In this document: positions 49,076 to 61,949 of the stretch, in pieces
Position numbering within the stretch: position 1 is the first letter of the stretch
How the letters are laid out: every line of letters starts with the position of its first letter
Assembly: GCF_015832195.1 (NCBI RefSeq)
Contig: NC_052021.1
Coordinates: 30,034,786-30,098,785, forward strand
Direction: 5' to 3'
DNA: 64,000 nt
Origin: Motacilla alba alba
Lineage: Eukaryota > Chordata > Aves > Passeriformes > Motacillidae
Notes under the pieces: generated by a model
The model's database searches: none
The model's input: the letters and a program-made list of their open reading frames with translations, nothing else
What the model was told of the DNA's origin: nothing
Made by a program: the position numbers and the translations under genes

Positions 49076-52000
49076 GTTACACTGCCCAGTGTGCAGAGCT
49101 TTTAACAGGACTTTGCCTTTGTTGTGCTTTGAGGTTCAGTGCCTTCCACAGTAATTCCTCCATAGGGACTGTGTCTGCAGCACCTCTGTCTCTTCAAAGC
49201 AAAATAAATCTTTGCCATGGATGTAGGTATGACTTCACTCCAGATGGGGCGTGAGTCGCGATCAATAACCTTCTGAAAATTTTGGTGACAGAATATGATT
49301 CAGAGAGATGTTTTGCTCAAACTTTCATTTTTCTCCACAATGGTGATCAGAAGTGTCAGAAGGATTAGTCAGGAAAGAGCATTAATTAATATAAGGAGTC
49401 CTGTGAGGGAGTGTGCCTCGTTATGCAACCTAGTGCTGCATTCAACAATTTGTACCTCCCTAGGTTAGGCTAAGCCCTGCTAATTTCCATTTTCTTCTGG
49501 ATATTACATAACGCAGTTACCAATTTTGCAGTTCAAAACCTTTCTAGTTAATTAGAACTTAATTGTCTTTAACAGTGTAAAATATGTTTGCCTTTCTCTT
49601 TCCATCCCTTAGAAAGGGAGTGTCCTTGAAAATATCAAGGAGACAGAAAAGGCAAACCTGGCTCTGCCCTGCTGTGAATCTGCTGCTCTGTTTCTTGGTT
49701 CTTTACGAACTCAAGGCATTCCAGGATACTCTGTAAACTGATTTGCAAGCAAAACTGCTCTGCCTTTGCCAGTGTTGCCAGTTTTAAGCAGTCTTTGGAG
49801 GCCTTTCTCATGGTCACACCCAGGTACCCTGTGTCTATAAAAGCATCACACCTCTAAATATAAAACATAAAATTGTTTGTGAACAAACTACTCAACTTCT
49901 TTACCCTACAAGAACTAGAAAAATCAGAGCATTTATGCAGTAGGGTGGAGGGAATCTGAAGGACAATCAGGTTAACCTTGCAAATATGACTCAAAAAGAA
50001 CTTTGGATACTGAGCAGCCAACTTTGACTGTGTTTCCTTAAACTTCCTTGGGATTAACAATAAAATTCAAATTAATGTCTTTATTCTGCCCCAAGATTGG
50101 TGTTTGCAGATTGCTGCTTATCAGGTTACATCAACTCCTGCTTTGCCACGCCACGCAGCAGATCCTACAAGGTGTAGTGTTGATGGATGGGAACAGCCCC
50201 TTGAGGCTCAGCTCATGTGAGTCATTAGAGAAAGATTTATTTCTCCTTTGCTTAACAAAGGAGCCTTCCCACATGCGATGTTAAAAGTGTTTACATTGAA
50301 TGTATTGACTAAGTTTGATTAAGTAATTGGAGTTGCATAATTAATACCATTAAGAAAGATTCATGATTTCTTGAACAGATAAAAAAAAATTATGTCATCT
50401 GAAATAAAGTTACATACGTAAATTAAAAATGAAAGAATGCAGTCAGCATCACAGGTAAAGCAAAGTAAAAAACCCAGAGAAACTGTGTACTTCAGAGCAA
50501 ATACATTGCTTGTATTTTTAAATTTTTCTCCAAAGCTAAGCTGTTTCTTCTTGTCAAAGTATAAGTCAATTATACTGTAGCACAAAGAGAAATCTGCAGT
50601 ATTTTACTGTCATTGTTGGTAATTTGTCCCTTAGGGTGTTAGTATTCCTACATAATTGCATATTGTCTCTCCCTGTAACATTTTCTACTTTCTTTCTCTG
50701 TTAGAACAACATAAGAATTATTGCATCCATGGGTTTTAGCAAATTATCCAGCTAACTTGATTTACATTCTATTCACAAACAGAATTACAGAAGGGAAAAA
50801 TAAATTGGCTTTGTTTTTTTCCTTAACTATCGTTTGGCCCCAAAAGATTAGAGTTTGTTGTTTGGTGTTTTTTTTTTTTATTTTATTTTGTGTGAGCTTT
50901 CTTTAAAAGTATAACCAATGCAACTGCCTGCAGACCATATCCGGTGTTTTGAAAGAGATTCACTCAGTGATAGCAATACCATCATTTACAATTTTGTTCT
51001 TCTATTTTTGTTTCTAAATACTGGAGATGGCAGTACCATGCGAAATTCCCATCCTCTTAAATATGGACACCCTGGTGAATGTGCTGTCCTAAGCTCTGGC
51101 AGATTTCTCATCTGAACAGACTTCAGGATGGATGGAGCAGTGACAAGAACCTGCCTTCAGGGCTGCTGCATCATAATTTAGGGGCCTGCTTGGTGCCCAG
51201 AGCTTCCAGACCCTGCAGCCACCAGTCACCAATAAAGCAATTCTCTTAGTGAAATCTTCTGAGGATGCTCAGATTATCCAGGATTGTAAACATGCTGGTT
51301 AATTGTGGAAACCTGAAGAAGGACCTTATCAGCTCCTCAAGTGATAGGGCAAGAGAAAGGACGCTGAAATTTGGTGTGGGTAAAGGCATTGTGATGAAAA
51401 TGGAAAAATATTTAATTGGGAATGCACTGAAATGGAGTCCTGTTTGTCTTTAAGTGTGAAGAACAGTGTTAGGGTTATAGGGTTATAGTGAGTTTTGCAG
51501 AAAAATCAGCTTAAAGCCAGACCCCAGTCAAAATAATTAACTAGATATTATGAGGAAAGAAATAGAGTACCACACAGGAAATACAATCATGCCCCTTTGT
51601 GGATTCAGGATGTGCACCATGGGATGTGTGGACCTGGAGAAGGCCTGAAAATGGTGACACAGACACAACTTTTCAGTGATTTCCATTTGAATGGATGTTG
51701 AGCCCAGCCTGGAGAGGCTGCTCTGGTGTGTGACCTCTGTGGCCAAACAGTGGTGACCTTGTCAGGTCTGCCCGAACTGGAAACCTGGAAAGCAGAAATT
51801 TGTGTGTGAACACAAACTGCAGAGCAAGTGGAGACCCATTTGGCACCGTTGTTGCTGCTGAACTGACAGGCAGGAAAAAGAGGAGCCTGGCTGTAATTAA
51901 CAAAGCAGCTTAACTACTAATACCTTGGTAATGTCCCTCGTATTGTAGATGAAAGGCTCAATTGGTAATTTGAAATGAGAACAAACACACTGAAAGGATG

Positions 52001-52226
52001 GTGGCTGTGAGAAAAAGGAGTACATGAAAACAGTAATTTATCCAAAACAGCAAGTTTTTGGATGTGCTCACAGGGTCTCCTGTGGATGCTGTAATCTGCT
52101 TGTGCAACTGCTTTTCACGGCCTAAAGCAGGTGAACTGAAGTTTTGTGCAAGTCTTGCTCAGGAGCTTCCAGAGCAATTCAGACAGGATTTTACCATTAT
52201 GGAAGCACCACAAAAATCTCACAGGT

Positions 52227-52291
52227 ACACAAATACCAACCAAACAAAAACCCAAACAAAACCAAACCCAACCAAAACCAACCAACCAACC
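52227..52291. repeat. CAAAC/ACCAA-rich simple repeat
   Basis: A 65-base purely A/C tract apart from one T and made of ACCAA and CAAAC units, ending in (ACCA)n-like ACCAACCAACC. Confidence 0.9.
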
Positions 52292-52375
52292 TAAATGCTC
52301 TTTGAAGGGTTTTTAGAGTACACATCTGCATCAATCAGAAAAATTAATAATAATGGGACTCTCGTCTGGGAAATG

Positions 52376-52394
52376 AAAAAAAAAAAAAAAAAAG
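52376..52394 (+). repeat. Poly(A) homopolymer, 19 A
   Basis: An uninterrupted run about 85 bases downstream of the CAAAC-rich tract. Confidence 0.9.
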
Positions 52395-54461
52395 CACATT
52401 TTCAGCAGGTACTTGTACTGGGATAAAATGCTTTTGCCAAAGAGAAACCTCACAAAACCCTAAGCAGGAAATAGATTTGTTTAGACACAGGGGATGTCTT
52501 TTACAGAGTCACTTTGCTTTACAGCACTGAAATTGTATAGTATTGGTATTTTAGACCCCACTGCTTCTTACTGCACCATATTGCTGGTGCTATCATTGCA
52601 AAGCAGCAAAACAGGATGAGGAGATGAATCAGCAGACTTAACCACAAAAGGTGTGGGATCCCTTAGGAAGACCCCTCATTTCCCAGTGGATCTGACACTC
52701 CAGGAGCTCGGTCCATCCCACCGTGAGATGCAGAAGTCCCAGGCTGTGTCCTCACCCTGTTGATTTGGCTGCCTGCACTGAACCTTTCTTAACAGGACCT
52801 GCCAGATCCCTGGGATCCTGTTGAGTGAGGTGGAGCAAAGCTGATGACATGATCCGTTTCCATTTTCTGTTTGGGTGTTATCCTTTGCAGATGAGAACAC
52901 GGGGGAATTCCCTTTACAAAGAATTGCTTTATATGGAGAAAAAGAAATGTTTTCCTGTGTCACAGATGTAACTTCTGGGGGAAATACATCGATCTTCTAA
53001 TAACTCTACAGCACAGTAAGTGTGAATCCCTCCTTGTGGCCAGCACAGCTTTATCATAGGTAAGCCAGAGAGGAGTTTCCTGAGGTAGAAAAGCAATTAG
53101 TCTGAATCTGACAGGTAATTCCTTCCTAGGTAGCAATCCAAAAATTATTTGTTTAAAAATATGGGGCTTTTTCCATTTTGAAATCCAGATGATGAATTTT
53201 CCAGCATTCCAGTTCTGTCTGCCAGAGTTCCTACTCCCATGGCTTAGTGGCTCTTTGTATTCATTGTCCATATAGCATGGGCTATGTTTGCTTAGCTCTC
53301 CTCCTCCTCTTCCATTTCTCATGAATAACAAAACCACAAGAATAGGCTGAATGTCTCTGGAATCATTCAGGTAGCAGATGAACTTTGAGTGTTGACTTTT
53401 TCACCCTCACAGGCATTGTCCATTTACTTTCTTCTTATATCCCTGCTCTAATTTGTACAAAGCTATTTGTGATTATCTGGCATTTACAACCAGGTATTGA
53501 TTTTTTTATTAATTTATAAACAGTTCAAACAAACAGTGGTAGTCAATTCTAGGAATAATCCCCCAGGAGGTTAGGAAAGATACAGACAAGTGCACAATCT
53601 GAAGGCAGTGCACAGTGCATTAATGGGGTAAGATTTCAGATGTCTGTGTATACCTTCCCAATATCCCTTTGTCTATGTATTGGAGCTGGTAAATACAAAT
53701 GTTAAGCATTTGTATTTAAGAATATTTTTAGCAAAGTATTTTCAGCAGTTTAAATTATTCCACCTCATATCAAAAGCAGCATGGATATAAAGATGTGCTG
53801 GCAGCTGACAAGGGATTCCCTCTGAACTTAGGGATTTTTGAGGAAAAAGAGGCCTGTGTTGATCACACTGAGCACCAAATGCCAGAGGCAGGAACAGAAC
53901 AGGTACTGCAGTGTTTTAGCTCAGAAGAAAGTAAAGTTCCAGCTGGGGATCCCCCAAGTTGGTTGAAGGCTGTTCAGGGGCAGGATGGAACACACACCAG
54001 TCCAGTGTCACAGGCGTGGAGCTACTGGTCACCTTCTGTGGGATACACACACTGTGCGGCTGGGCAGGCTGCAGTAATGAAAATATTTACATGTACAAGG
54101 GTCTTTCTGTAAAAACTCTAGAGATACTACAATATTTCTTTCTCCAGGCGTCAAATTTCTCTTTTTTTTGCATGTATTGATAAGCATTCCCCAGAGTGTG
54201 GATGTGGTATGTCTGCTGGGATAATTGTTTTCCAGAAGAACTAAATTTAGTGAAATAGATGATTTAATTACATTCATGTTTCAGAGGATAAATATTTCAT
54301 TTTCCCTAAAAAAGCCTACATCTATTTTTGAATAGCAGTAAGAAGTGTTTCAGTGGTGTGTTAGCCTGAGTGCTCTTGGGAGATGTTGTAGGAATATTTG
54401 ACATGAAATGAGGATCATTCCATGCCTCACTAAAAGACAGACTGCACAGAGGATCCTTCTG

Positions 54462-54489
54462 AATCCATAGATTCTAAATCCATAGATTC
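54462..54489. repeat. 13-bp perfect direct repeat
   Basis: AATCCATAGATTC occurs at 54462-54474 and 54477-54489 with a 2-base spacer. The unit contains the near-palindrome ATCCATAGAT. Confidence 0.9.
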
Positions 54490-54559
54490 CAGCTGGCTGT
54501 GAAAGGAAAGCACCTCGTTATTCATAGCCTCTCCCTACTGCCCTCTCCTGCAGGCTTGA

Positions 54560-55130
54560 CAAATTAGGTAAATTGATAAAAAGTAGCAGTGTCTTATGCA
54601 ATGAAATGTCCCGTGAATAAAGGAGCAGAATGCTTGCAAATGATTGCAAGAATCATCTGAATTAAATAAAACCACCATCAGATAGTCTTCAGTGACGTGT
54701 TGGGAAATGTTATTAGTCAGAGTCCAGCAGTTGTGTGGTATTTAGCATCCTCTGGCATTTCAGTGACCTTTTATAAGGCAGATTGCATGGAACAATTAAT
54801 TTATTTCATGACCATCCCATTGTATCCAAGATAAAAAATGTTAGTCAAAACCAGGTGTCCGGATCAGAGCCCCGTATTGCATTTCAAAACCCATTGAGTG
54901 GAAGCTAATTTCAGCAATTTGCATGAGAGCCTTTTGCTATCACTTCTACCATAGTATCAGTGTCAGCTCAATTTTCAGAGCAGCTGTAGCTCAAACACTG
55001 ACCTGCTGCCTATTACAGTAGTGTAATGAAGTGCAATGGACTCGTAATTATTCTACATTACTGTAGATCAAGTAACATGCAGCTTTCAGTTATCACAATG
55101 GAATCCCAGTTCTTGCTCAAAATGAGAAAA
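54560..55130. promoter_or_regulatory. Extended conserved-looking block, candidate enhancer
   Basis: About 570 repeat-free bases are dense in recognisable transcription-factor words: a SOX-plus-homeodomain composite GGAACAATTAATTTATTTC at about 54789, ATTTGCAT (octamer) at about 54917, a GATA-type AAGATAAAAA at about 54829, and TGACGTG near 54692. It also contains an inverted repeat (55013-55066). Frames are short. Function is an inference from motif content and the absence of repeats. Confidence 0.3.
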
Positions 55131-56391
55131 CTGACCATGAAGTTGATTTAAGGGTGTCATCAAATATTACTTTCAGAGCCTGGAAATGTACTACTTATTT
55201 CCCAGATAGCATCTGACATTGCTGTGCAAATGTCCCAGAGTCACTGCATACTTGAATAAACTAGTTTCAAATAACTAAGCGAGGAGTTCTGTCTGAGAGG
55301 CAGGAGTAAATTGAGATGGGATGTTCTTAAAATTTCTGGTAATGCAATTGCATTAGGCAAATTATTTCAATGTCTCCTTTCTAGCACCATCTGTGAAACA
55401 GCCAAACAACTTATTCGGGAAATCTCTGAGATTTTTTATCTTTCTATTGCTGCGTATGAAATATTGAGCATTATGAATTTGACTTAAAAGCATGGCAAAC
55501 CACTCGCTGCCTGCCTATACAATCCTCAGCCTGCCCAGATCGTATTTCTTCCAAAGAATGAGCCACGATTGTCAAAATCTCTACATTCAGATCTATTCCT
55601 TCTCCAATCCTCTTGATATGACCATCTCAAAATCTTCTTTCATCCCTGTCTTTTGGAGGGTGAGAACCTTGGGGGCAACTCACAACACAGCAACATGGAA
55701 TGCTGTGTGGGACAAGGGCTTCACAGCAATCACCCAGCACTGACACATTGCCTTGGATTGAAAGAAGCTCCTCATAAGTAATTATGCATTTTTCATGTGT
55801 AGACAGCAGGCAGGGAGTGTTTGGAAGTGGGCTATTCACTTTTTATTTCCCAATTTCTTGCCTAGCTAACTATTACCAGTAGTTACTTCGGAAGTTGTGC
55901 TGCTGCAGATAGAAGTAATTACTTTTATTTTTTAAGGAAATTTTTAGAAAAGTCTCTTGGCACATCACCTTCAGTATCTGGCATGAAATTTTAGCTCTTC
56001 CCTGCCAGAGGTAGCAGGATATTGAAATATATGGAACATGCAGACTGGAAAGTTTAACTGTCAAAAGCAGTCCATTGTGTCAGGAGTAAAATCAAATTAA
56101 GTTATAAAAAGGTAAAATAATCCCTGCAGAGCAATTTGTTAGAATCTGGATGGTTTATTTGGGATTTTTTTTTTTTCCTAGAGTGAGGAGAAAGGGAATG
56201 TGGGTTAGATTTTCACTTTCAGCCCACACAGAATTCACACACAGTAATTCAGTTCAGGTAAGATGCAGTACTGGATGTCTAACACTCACTCCTTTCTTTG
56301 GGACAGAAGGGGGGAGTGCAGGGATGGAGGGGACAGCAGGGTTTAGGGGAAGGTACAACAAGGCAGAAAACTCAGCAAAAAGTAAAGACTC
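55131..56391. other. Unique non-coding DNA
   Basis: No gene is recognised. A T run lies near 56165-56176. The frame at 56150-56506 runs into the following CR1 fragment. Confidence 0.55.
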
Positions 56392-56462
56392 AAAATGGTT
56401 TGGGTCGGAAGGGGTCTTAAAGGTGGTCTACTTACAACACTCTGCCATGGGCATGTTGCTTG
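56392..56462 (-). mobile_element. Very short CR1 LINE 3' fragment
   Basis: AAAATGGTTTGGGTCGGAAG, GGGTCTTAAAGGTGGTCTAC and CTGCCATGGGCATGTTGC match the start of the CR1 tail in reverse complement. The terminal octamers are lost and only about 70 bases remain. Confidence 0.7.
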
Positions 56463-58516
56463 TAAGAATCCAAATTCCATCTTCATTTAAACAAAGATAT
56501 GGGTGACAGTGTATCAGAAAGATGTCTTTCTCATTCAAATACAGGAAATGGAGAGAGGAGCAGTTGATCTCCAGCATAAGGGCAGCACATCACAGTTATG
56601 GAAGAGTTTCAGGCTGCCTACAGCGCTCACATTTCCAAGGGAATATAAACCTGAACTCCTGGTTTTGTAACTCAGCACAATCCTTTCCTGACCTGGCTGA
56701 TCCTGGACACAGATTGAGGAAACCGTGAACCAAGAGCAGCTATGGGCTTGAACTCCAGGGGTAAGCATGTCTCAGGACAGTCTTTAAAGCATCAGTCTGT
56801 CTGTGTGTCCATCTGCTCCTGCCTCTACCCCATGTTATCAGTATGTTATCAGCAGTTAACACCAGTGCATACAAGTAAAAATGGAGGTAAATACTTTGGT
56901 AATGCTATAAAAGAATGGGAATGTGAGATTGCAAATCCATCTCAGTCTGGAGGAGTTTTTTCTCCTTTTACATTCATCCTGTATAAATGATCACCAACAG
57001 AATGACCAGGGTTTAGAGCAGATTTTAAAGAGTAAATTTTAAGGAAGTATCTTCCTGTTTTCTTGAAATGCAGGGGCACTTATTTCTACTGCTTTAAAAC
57101 CGAAATCCTAATTCTAGATGTGACAATATTCCAGTCAGAGGCACATCAATATGACAAGGCTAATGTGTCCAACCAGAAGAATTTACATATGGAGAATTGA
57201 CTATTTTCAGTAAACAACTCATTATTGAGCCATCAAAACTTGGTTGTAGCAACTATTGCACAACTATTCAGAGTGAAATAATAATAATAATCAGAGGAGA
57301 AAAGCTAATCTTGCACGTTCCAGATAAAAGAAAAAAAAATTCATCATGTAAGCTGTGTTACAAAGGCGTATTTGACACCACTTAATATGTATTATTCACT
57401 GCCACTAAATTATGATTCTAAATCAGGAGGGTAACAAGGTGTTTTCCTGCATAAGATTTAGCTAAACCTCTAGAGTTTTTAATCTGTTTTCCTAACGAAG
57501 TTTACTCAGAAACATTGGCTCTGTTCTGACTGTCTGGAGACCCCAAGTCTCCCTGTGTAAACTGAAAGAGGCTCCCCATGCTGGCTCATGCTTTTGTTAT
57601 GGGAGTCACACTAAATGTGATAATTTTAGAGAAGTGTGTGCTCACTGTTCCATCAGCTCCTAATGATGCTTCCCTGGCATCAGCAGAATATGAATGAAGA
57701 GCTTTGGTCTAACTTTGAGGCCACTCACCACACACAGGAGTGACTTCACTGGGCCCCCAGCAGAAGATGGGGGGCCCCAGCACCTAAAATATGGCAAATT
57801 CCAATGGATAGTTTTACCTGCCCTTTTTGAGAGGAATATCTGAAACTTCTGCCTTCATCTCCTCACAAAATGTGCTCTGAATAGAAAAACTGAGGGTCCA
57901 AAATCAAGCATCTGCTTTTATTTGCATGGCAAAGTTTCTGTTGGGCCACAAGGAGCTGCCATGGGTAAGTCTAGAGATTATGTCTCTGTGGGTGGTAGGC
58001 AGAGGACAACTTCAGCAATGTATGGGAGCTCCACGTGTCCTAGAGAGCACGCATGGAGATTTTTGGGTTTTTGAGAGAAAAGGCTGAAGGGGTACTATGA
58101 CCTTCTAGTGCTCTGATGAAAGCCTCTTTGCAGACCAGGTAGTTTAATTCAGCATCCATCTATATGGTATCAGGAGAGAGCATTTGGAAATGTAGAGATG
58201 CATATTCCTTTCTCTTTTTTTGGTCGGTCTCTCTGTTTCTGTTGACTTGAATCTGCTAATTCCTATCTGCCAAAAATTTGGCTCATGAACAAGATATATT
58301 TGAAATGTAAATCTCTGATGCAAATAACCAGAGATGATTTGGTATCTTTTATCAGGACAATAAATAATTTCCTTTTTAAGAGTATTTTCCCCCCCTGATA
58401 AAAATGCAGTTACTGTCAGATCAGAATTTTCTATTGGGAAGTTTTTGTTTCACCGAATATTTGCAATTTCCACAGAACAATGGAATTAACTCTTTCATTT
58501 GACTTGGAACATATTC
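56463..58516. other. Unique non-coding DNA
   Basis: No gene is supported. Frames are at most 82 codons. No tandem repeat of note and no repeat family recognised. Confidence 0.55.
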
Positions 58517-58890
58517 TGAATCACAGATTCACAGGCTGGAGTTTGAGGGAGCCTCTGGAGATCATCTGGCCCAACCCCACTGCCAAGACAGGCTCACCTA
58601 CAACAGGATGCATAGGATCATACCCAGGTGGGGTTATGTCCAGAAGGAGACTCCACAGCCCCTCTGGGCAGCTGTTCTACTCACCCTCACAGTGCAGGAG
58701 ATTTTCCTCATGTTCAGATGGAGCTCCCTGTGTCTCAGTTGCCCTGCTGCCCCTCGTAAGATGGCCTGGACACCCCCCCTGAAATATTTGTGAGTATTGG
58801 TGAGGCCCCAGCCCCAACAGCCCCAGCGCCCTCAGCCATTCCTTGGCAGAGAGGTGCTCCAGTCCCTTCTCCTCCCTGCAGGAAGTCTGG
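58517..58890 (-). mobile_element. CR1 LINE 3' fragment, longest minus-strand copy
   Basis: The copy starts TGAATCACAGATTCACAGGC, continues with CTGGAGATCATCTGGCCCAA, GGAGACTCCACAGCCCCTC, TGGGCAGCTGTTC, and reaches AACAGCCCCAGCGCCCTCAG and GAGAGGTGCTCCAGTCCC, a portion well inside the CR1 3' region (typical order AACAGCCCCAGCTCCCTCAGCC...GAGAGGTGCTCCAGTCCC). Similarity fades past about 58890. The frames on both strands over 58480-59030 are caused by the GC-rich CR1 sequence and are not genes. Confidence 0.88.
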
Positions 58891-61484
58891 GCTGCAGGAA
58901 GGGCAGATCCCAGCTCCAGGGCAGCAGGGTCTGGCTCCCAGCCGCATTCCTGACGCGGGACATTGCGGGTTGTTTTATCAGCAACTGGAGTGAAAAAACC
59001 CATCACTTCCAAAAGAGCTGAAAGTTTCATTCTGTTAGAGGAACGCCCAAATGAATCTGTTTGTCATTTCCGAACTAGAATTAATGTGGAATTTCCATCC
59101 CACACACACACAAAAAATAAAAAAATCTGAATCTTACTTTTAATCCGGTTTTAAATTGAGAGAAAGGCTGAAATGCCAACATTTCTCCTGGGATGGAAAT
59201 GCTGTACTTTCTATACTCTGTAAACAATTTTGAATAGGACACTGTTTCAGTGAAGATCACATTCTCAAATGCGTGATTTATAGGCTTATGAGGGTATTAA
59301 ACATCAAGTTAGGTGTCTGTAAGGATCTTTTTCTCACCTGAAGAGTCCATGAGTTTGACATAAAATAGCCCAAACTGGCAGAAGGTGAGAGAAATCAATA
59401 TGACAGAAAAGAGTAAAATAGCAAGGCGCCTGATAAACGGGAAATTAGCTCCTAAAAATTGTAAAGATCCAGCATGACACTAAATGCTTCATCTGAGTGA
59501 GCAAACTGGCTGCAACTTCAATGCCATGTCACTGTCTCCCTTCTCACTGTGTTGTACATTCCCCTCTAGTGGCTGGTAAAAGATTTATGTGAGGAAATTC
59601 TTCCGAGAGCTAAAACCAAATTTACAAAGGGAAATCAAGAAGAACTAGAGATATAAATACTTTTAACAACCTAAGCAGGGCGTTCTTACCCCGTGCAGTG
59701 ACAAAACTTACCCCCCTAGTGCTGTAGGTAGAGATCAAATTGCTCTTTTGGCCTGAGTAATGTCAATTACACCTAGGAAACAAAGGCTCTGTTCCATGTT
59801 TGGTGCAGCTCGAGGGTGAGAGACAGAATTAGGGTGAAAAAGGACTTGGAAAAATTCTGTATTGTATAGGTTTGAGAAGTGTTAACAGCCATTTTTTGCT
59901 CCTTTGGTTTTCTGTTTGGTTGGGGATTTTAAACTAGGGCTCAGTAGCTTTATGGTAGCTGTTGTTCAGCTACCATGGGTTTCTGTGCACCTTTGTTTGC
60001 TTAGGTGCTCTGGGTTTGAATTCCATCTGTGTCTCCTGGATTTGGGGACGGGGCTGTGGAGTGTGTGTGTGTTTTCTGAGTGAAATGATGGAATGTTTGC
60101 TCGGAGCACTCCCATTCCTCCCATTGGCTGCTGTGGTGCACCTGCCCAAACCAGGGAGAGGAACAATCCCAGGGGGATGTCACAAACCAGCTGGGCTCTG
60201 TGGCTCTCCAGCTGCTGGCTGGAGACAGGACAGTGTGCAGGCAGTCTGTGGGATACTTCAGGAATCAAAGATCTTTTTTTGAAAGAGTGCTGATCTCTGT
60301 ATAAACCTGAACTTTGGTTTTCCCTCTGAACCGTGCTCTGGGCTGTGGATGCAGGGAGCACCTGGGACCCTCCAACTGCTCCCCTCTCAGGGGGAGAGGG
60401 GAGTGCTAAAACTGCAACAGGCAGCTTCCAATTGCACCATTTCCTTGGCTACTCAGGGCTTAAATTCACCAGTTTTGCTGAAAAAAGAAATATACTTCAT
60501 TCCCAGTATGACTGCAACCTGTGTTGGCACAGGACTGGCTGTGTTTTGGTGCCAGCAGCCAGCAGGTTAAGTGGCAAAGCAGGTTTGTGTAATTCCTCTT
60601 AGAGCAAGCAGAGTGAGCCAGGCTCATCAGCAGGAGGATGTCCCTACCACCTTCCAACTGTGTTTTCAAACAACATTTGGGAGTGATTTATGCTGCGTTG
60701 TGACACTGGTACCATCTGTTCATCATCATAAGTATGAATGAAGTGATAATGAAGAAAATGTTCTAAGCAGCTAACAAGATGATTACACTTTAATAACATA
60801 ATTTTGGCATAATTTGGATCTTCAGCGATCTACAAACACTTCATTTCAAAATCTAAAGGTCTGGAGCCTTCCTGCAGCTACACAGAGCTCTCCTCTGACT
60901 TTTAATATCAGGGAAAATGTAAAATTGATCTGGAAATGTGTCTGAGGTCCTGCCTCACCTGTCTGCTGACTCACACTGTCTCCTACATGGCATCTGCTGT
61001 TTGCAGACTCTTGATTAATTTCCTTGCCTGATTCACCTCTGTTTGGAAACTTCTCACAACAGACTCAGTATCTTCCCAGGGCAGGAACCATCTATTCCCC
61101 CTGCCAGGGGTTTCTACCTGACTCACTCACTATTCTCTACTGTCCATTCTAAATTTTTTCAGGGTCCTTCAGTATTTTTTCAATGGAGAGTAAACTGGAA
61201 ATCCAGAGAAAACACAAAAAAATGGTGAATTTGTATTAGATTCAGTGAAATTTCAGGAGAACAAAAAAAAAAAAAAAAAAAAAAGAATGTTGTTTTTGTT
61301 AAACTGTTAAAAATTAATTTTAGATTCGTGTTAAAAAAAACCCTTTTTATTTCAAAATGAAAGAATAAAACTCATTGCTTTAAAGCTGGGGATTGAACTG
61401 CATATTTTTCTTTTGGGTGTAACATAAATGTCTCAGATCAGTGACCAAATGCAGAACTTAGATTTTTCTTCTTTGTTGTTCCAG
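58891..61484. other. Unique DNA with short CA tract and poly(A) run
   Basis: The first 90 bases are GC-rich with several CpGs (TGACGCGGGACATTGCGGG at about 58951) and may be the far end of the CR1 copy. A (CA)5.5 tract lies at 59101-59112. A 131-codon minus-strand frame at 59966-60361 overlaps plus-strand frames of similar length and has no domain. A 22-A run lies at 61263-61284. Confidence 0.5.
61263..61284 (+). repeat. Poly(A) homopolymer, 22 A
   Basis: The longest uninterrupted homopolymer in the window. No retrocopy or flanking target-site duplication was recognised. Confidence 0.92.
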
Positions 61485-61534
61485 GAGGGAATATCCTGGT
61501 CATCCACAGCAGCACTGGGTCCTGCAGCATTGGG
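61485..61534 (+). other. Candidate 50-base micro-exon-like segment
   Basis: An acceptor-like tract (TTTTTCTTCTTTGTTGTTCCAG) ends at 61484 and a donor GGG|GTGAGA begins at 61535. All three forward frames are open over the 50 bases, so frame gives no information. No partner exon was identified. This may be chance. Confidence 0.15.
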
Positions 61535-61949
61535 GTGAGAGGTTATTTTTAAGAGCCCTACTTTTCCAAGCAGACCTGTGAGACAAGTTTGAAATTTCCT
61601 TCAAGTCACCATAACTGTCCCCTCCTTGTGGCCCTTCCATCAGATACTTCTGTCAGACTCAATTCTAATGTCTCCTGGGGCCATTCAGGTGCTTTCTCCA
61701 AGTCCATTTCCCATGTTGGAGGGATGGCCAGACTAAACACTGGGGACAACATTTTGGGATCTGAGGCTTCTGGACAGAGCTGGAGGTAACCTGTAACCAG
61801 GGGATGGCTTTGTCTTTGTTTGCTCACCCTGTGGCTGGTGAGGGCCCAGAGCTGCAGCTTTGCCAGAACTTTTTTTCCTGCTATCAGCTGTCAGTGACTG
61901 GTGACTGGACCAGGTCTCTGTGATGGTTCAGTTGTTTCTTGCAGTCAAT

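Larger units (their letters stand above)
47961..54559. other. Long unique region without supported genes
   Basis: No gene is supported. Named contents are a possible CR1-like word near 49050, a telomere-like TTAGGG/TTATAGGG patch at 51462-51488, a CAAAC/CCAA-rich simple tract at 52227-52291, a 19-A run at 52376-52394 and a 13-bp direct repeat at 54462-54489. Good acceptor-like tracts ending at 49611 and 50704 have no matching donor. Confidence 0.5.

Noticed and set aside
58480..59030. Several overlapping frames of 61-117 codons on both strands
   Set aside because: They lie in a CR1 LINE tail and its GC-rich extension. CR1 3' sequence in reverse orientation does not encode a protein.
59966..60361. 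131-codon minus-strand frame
   Set aside because: It overlaps plus-strand frames of similar size, and has no recognisable domain or splice context.
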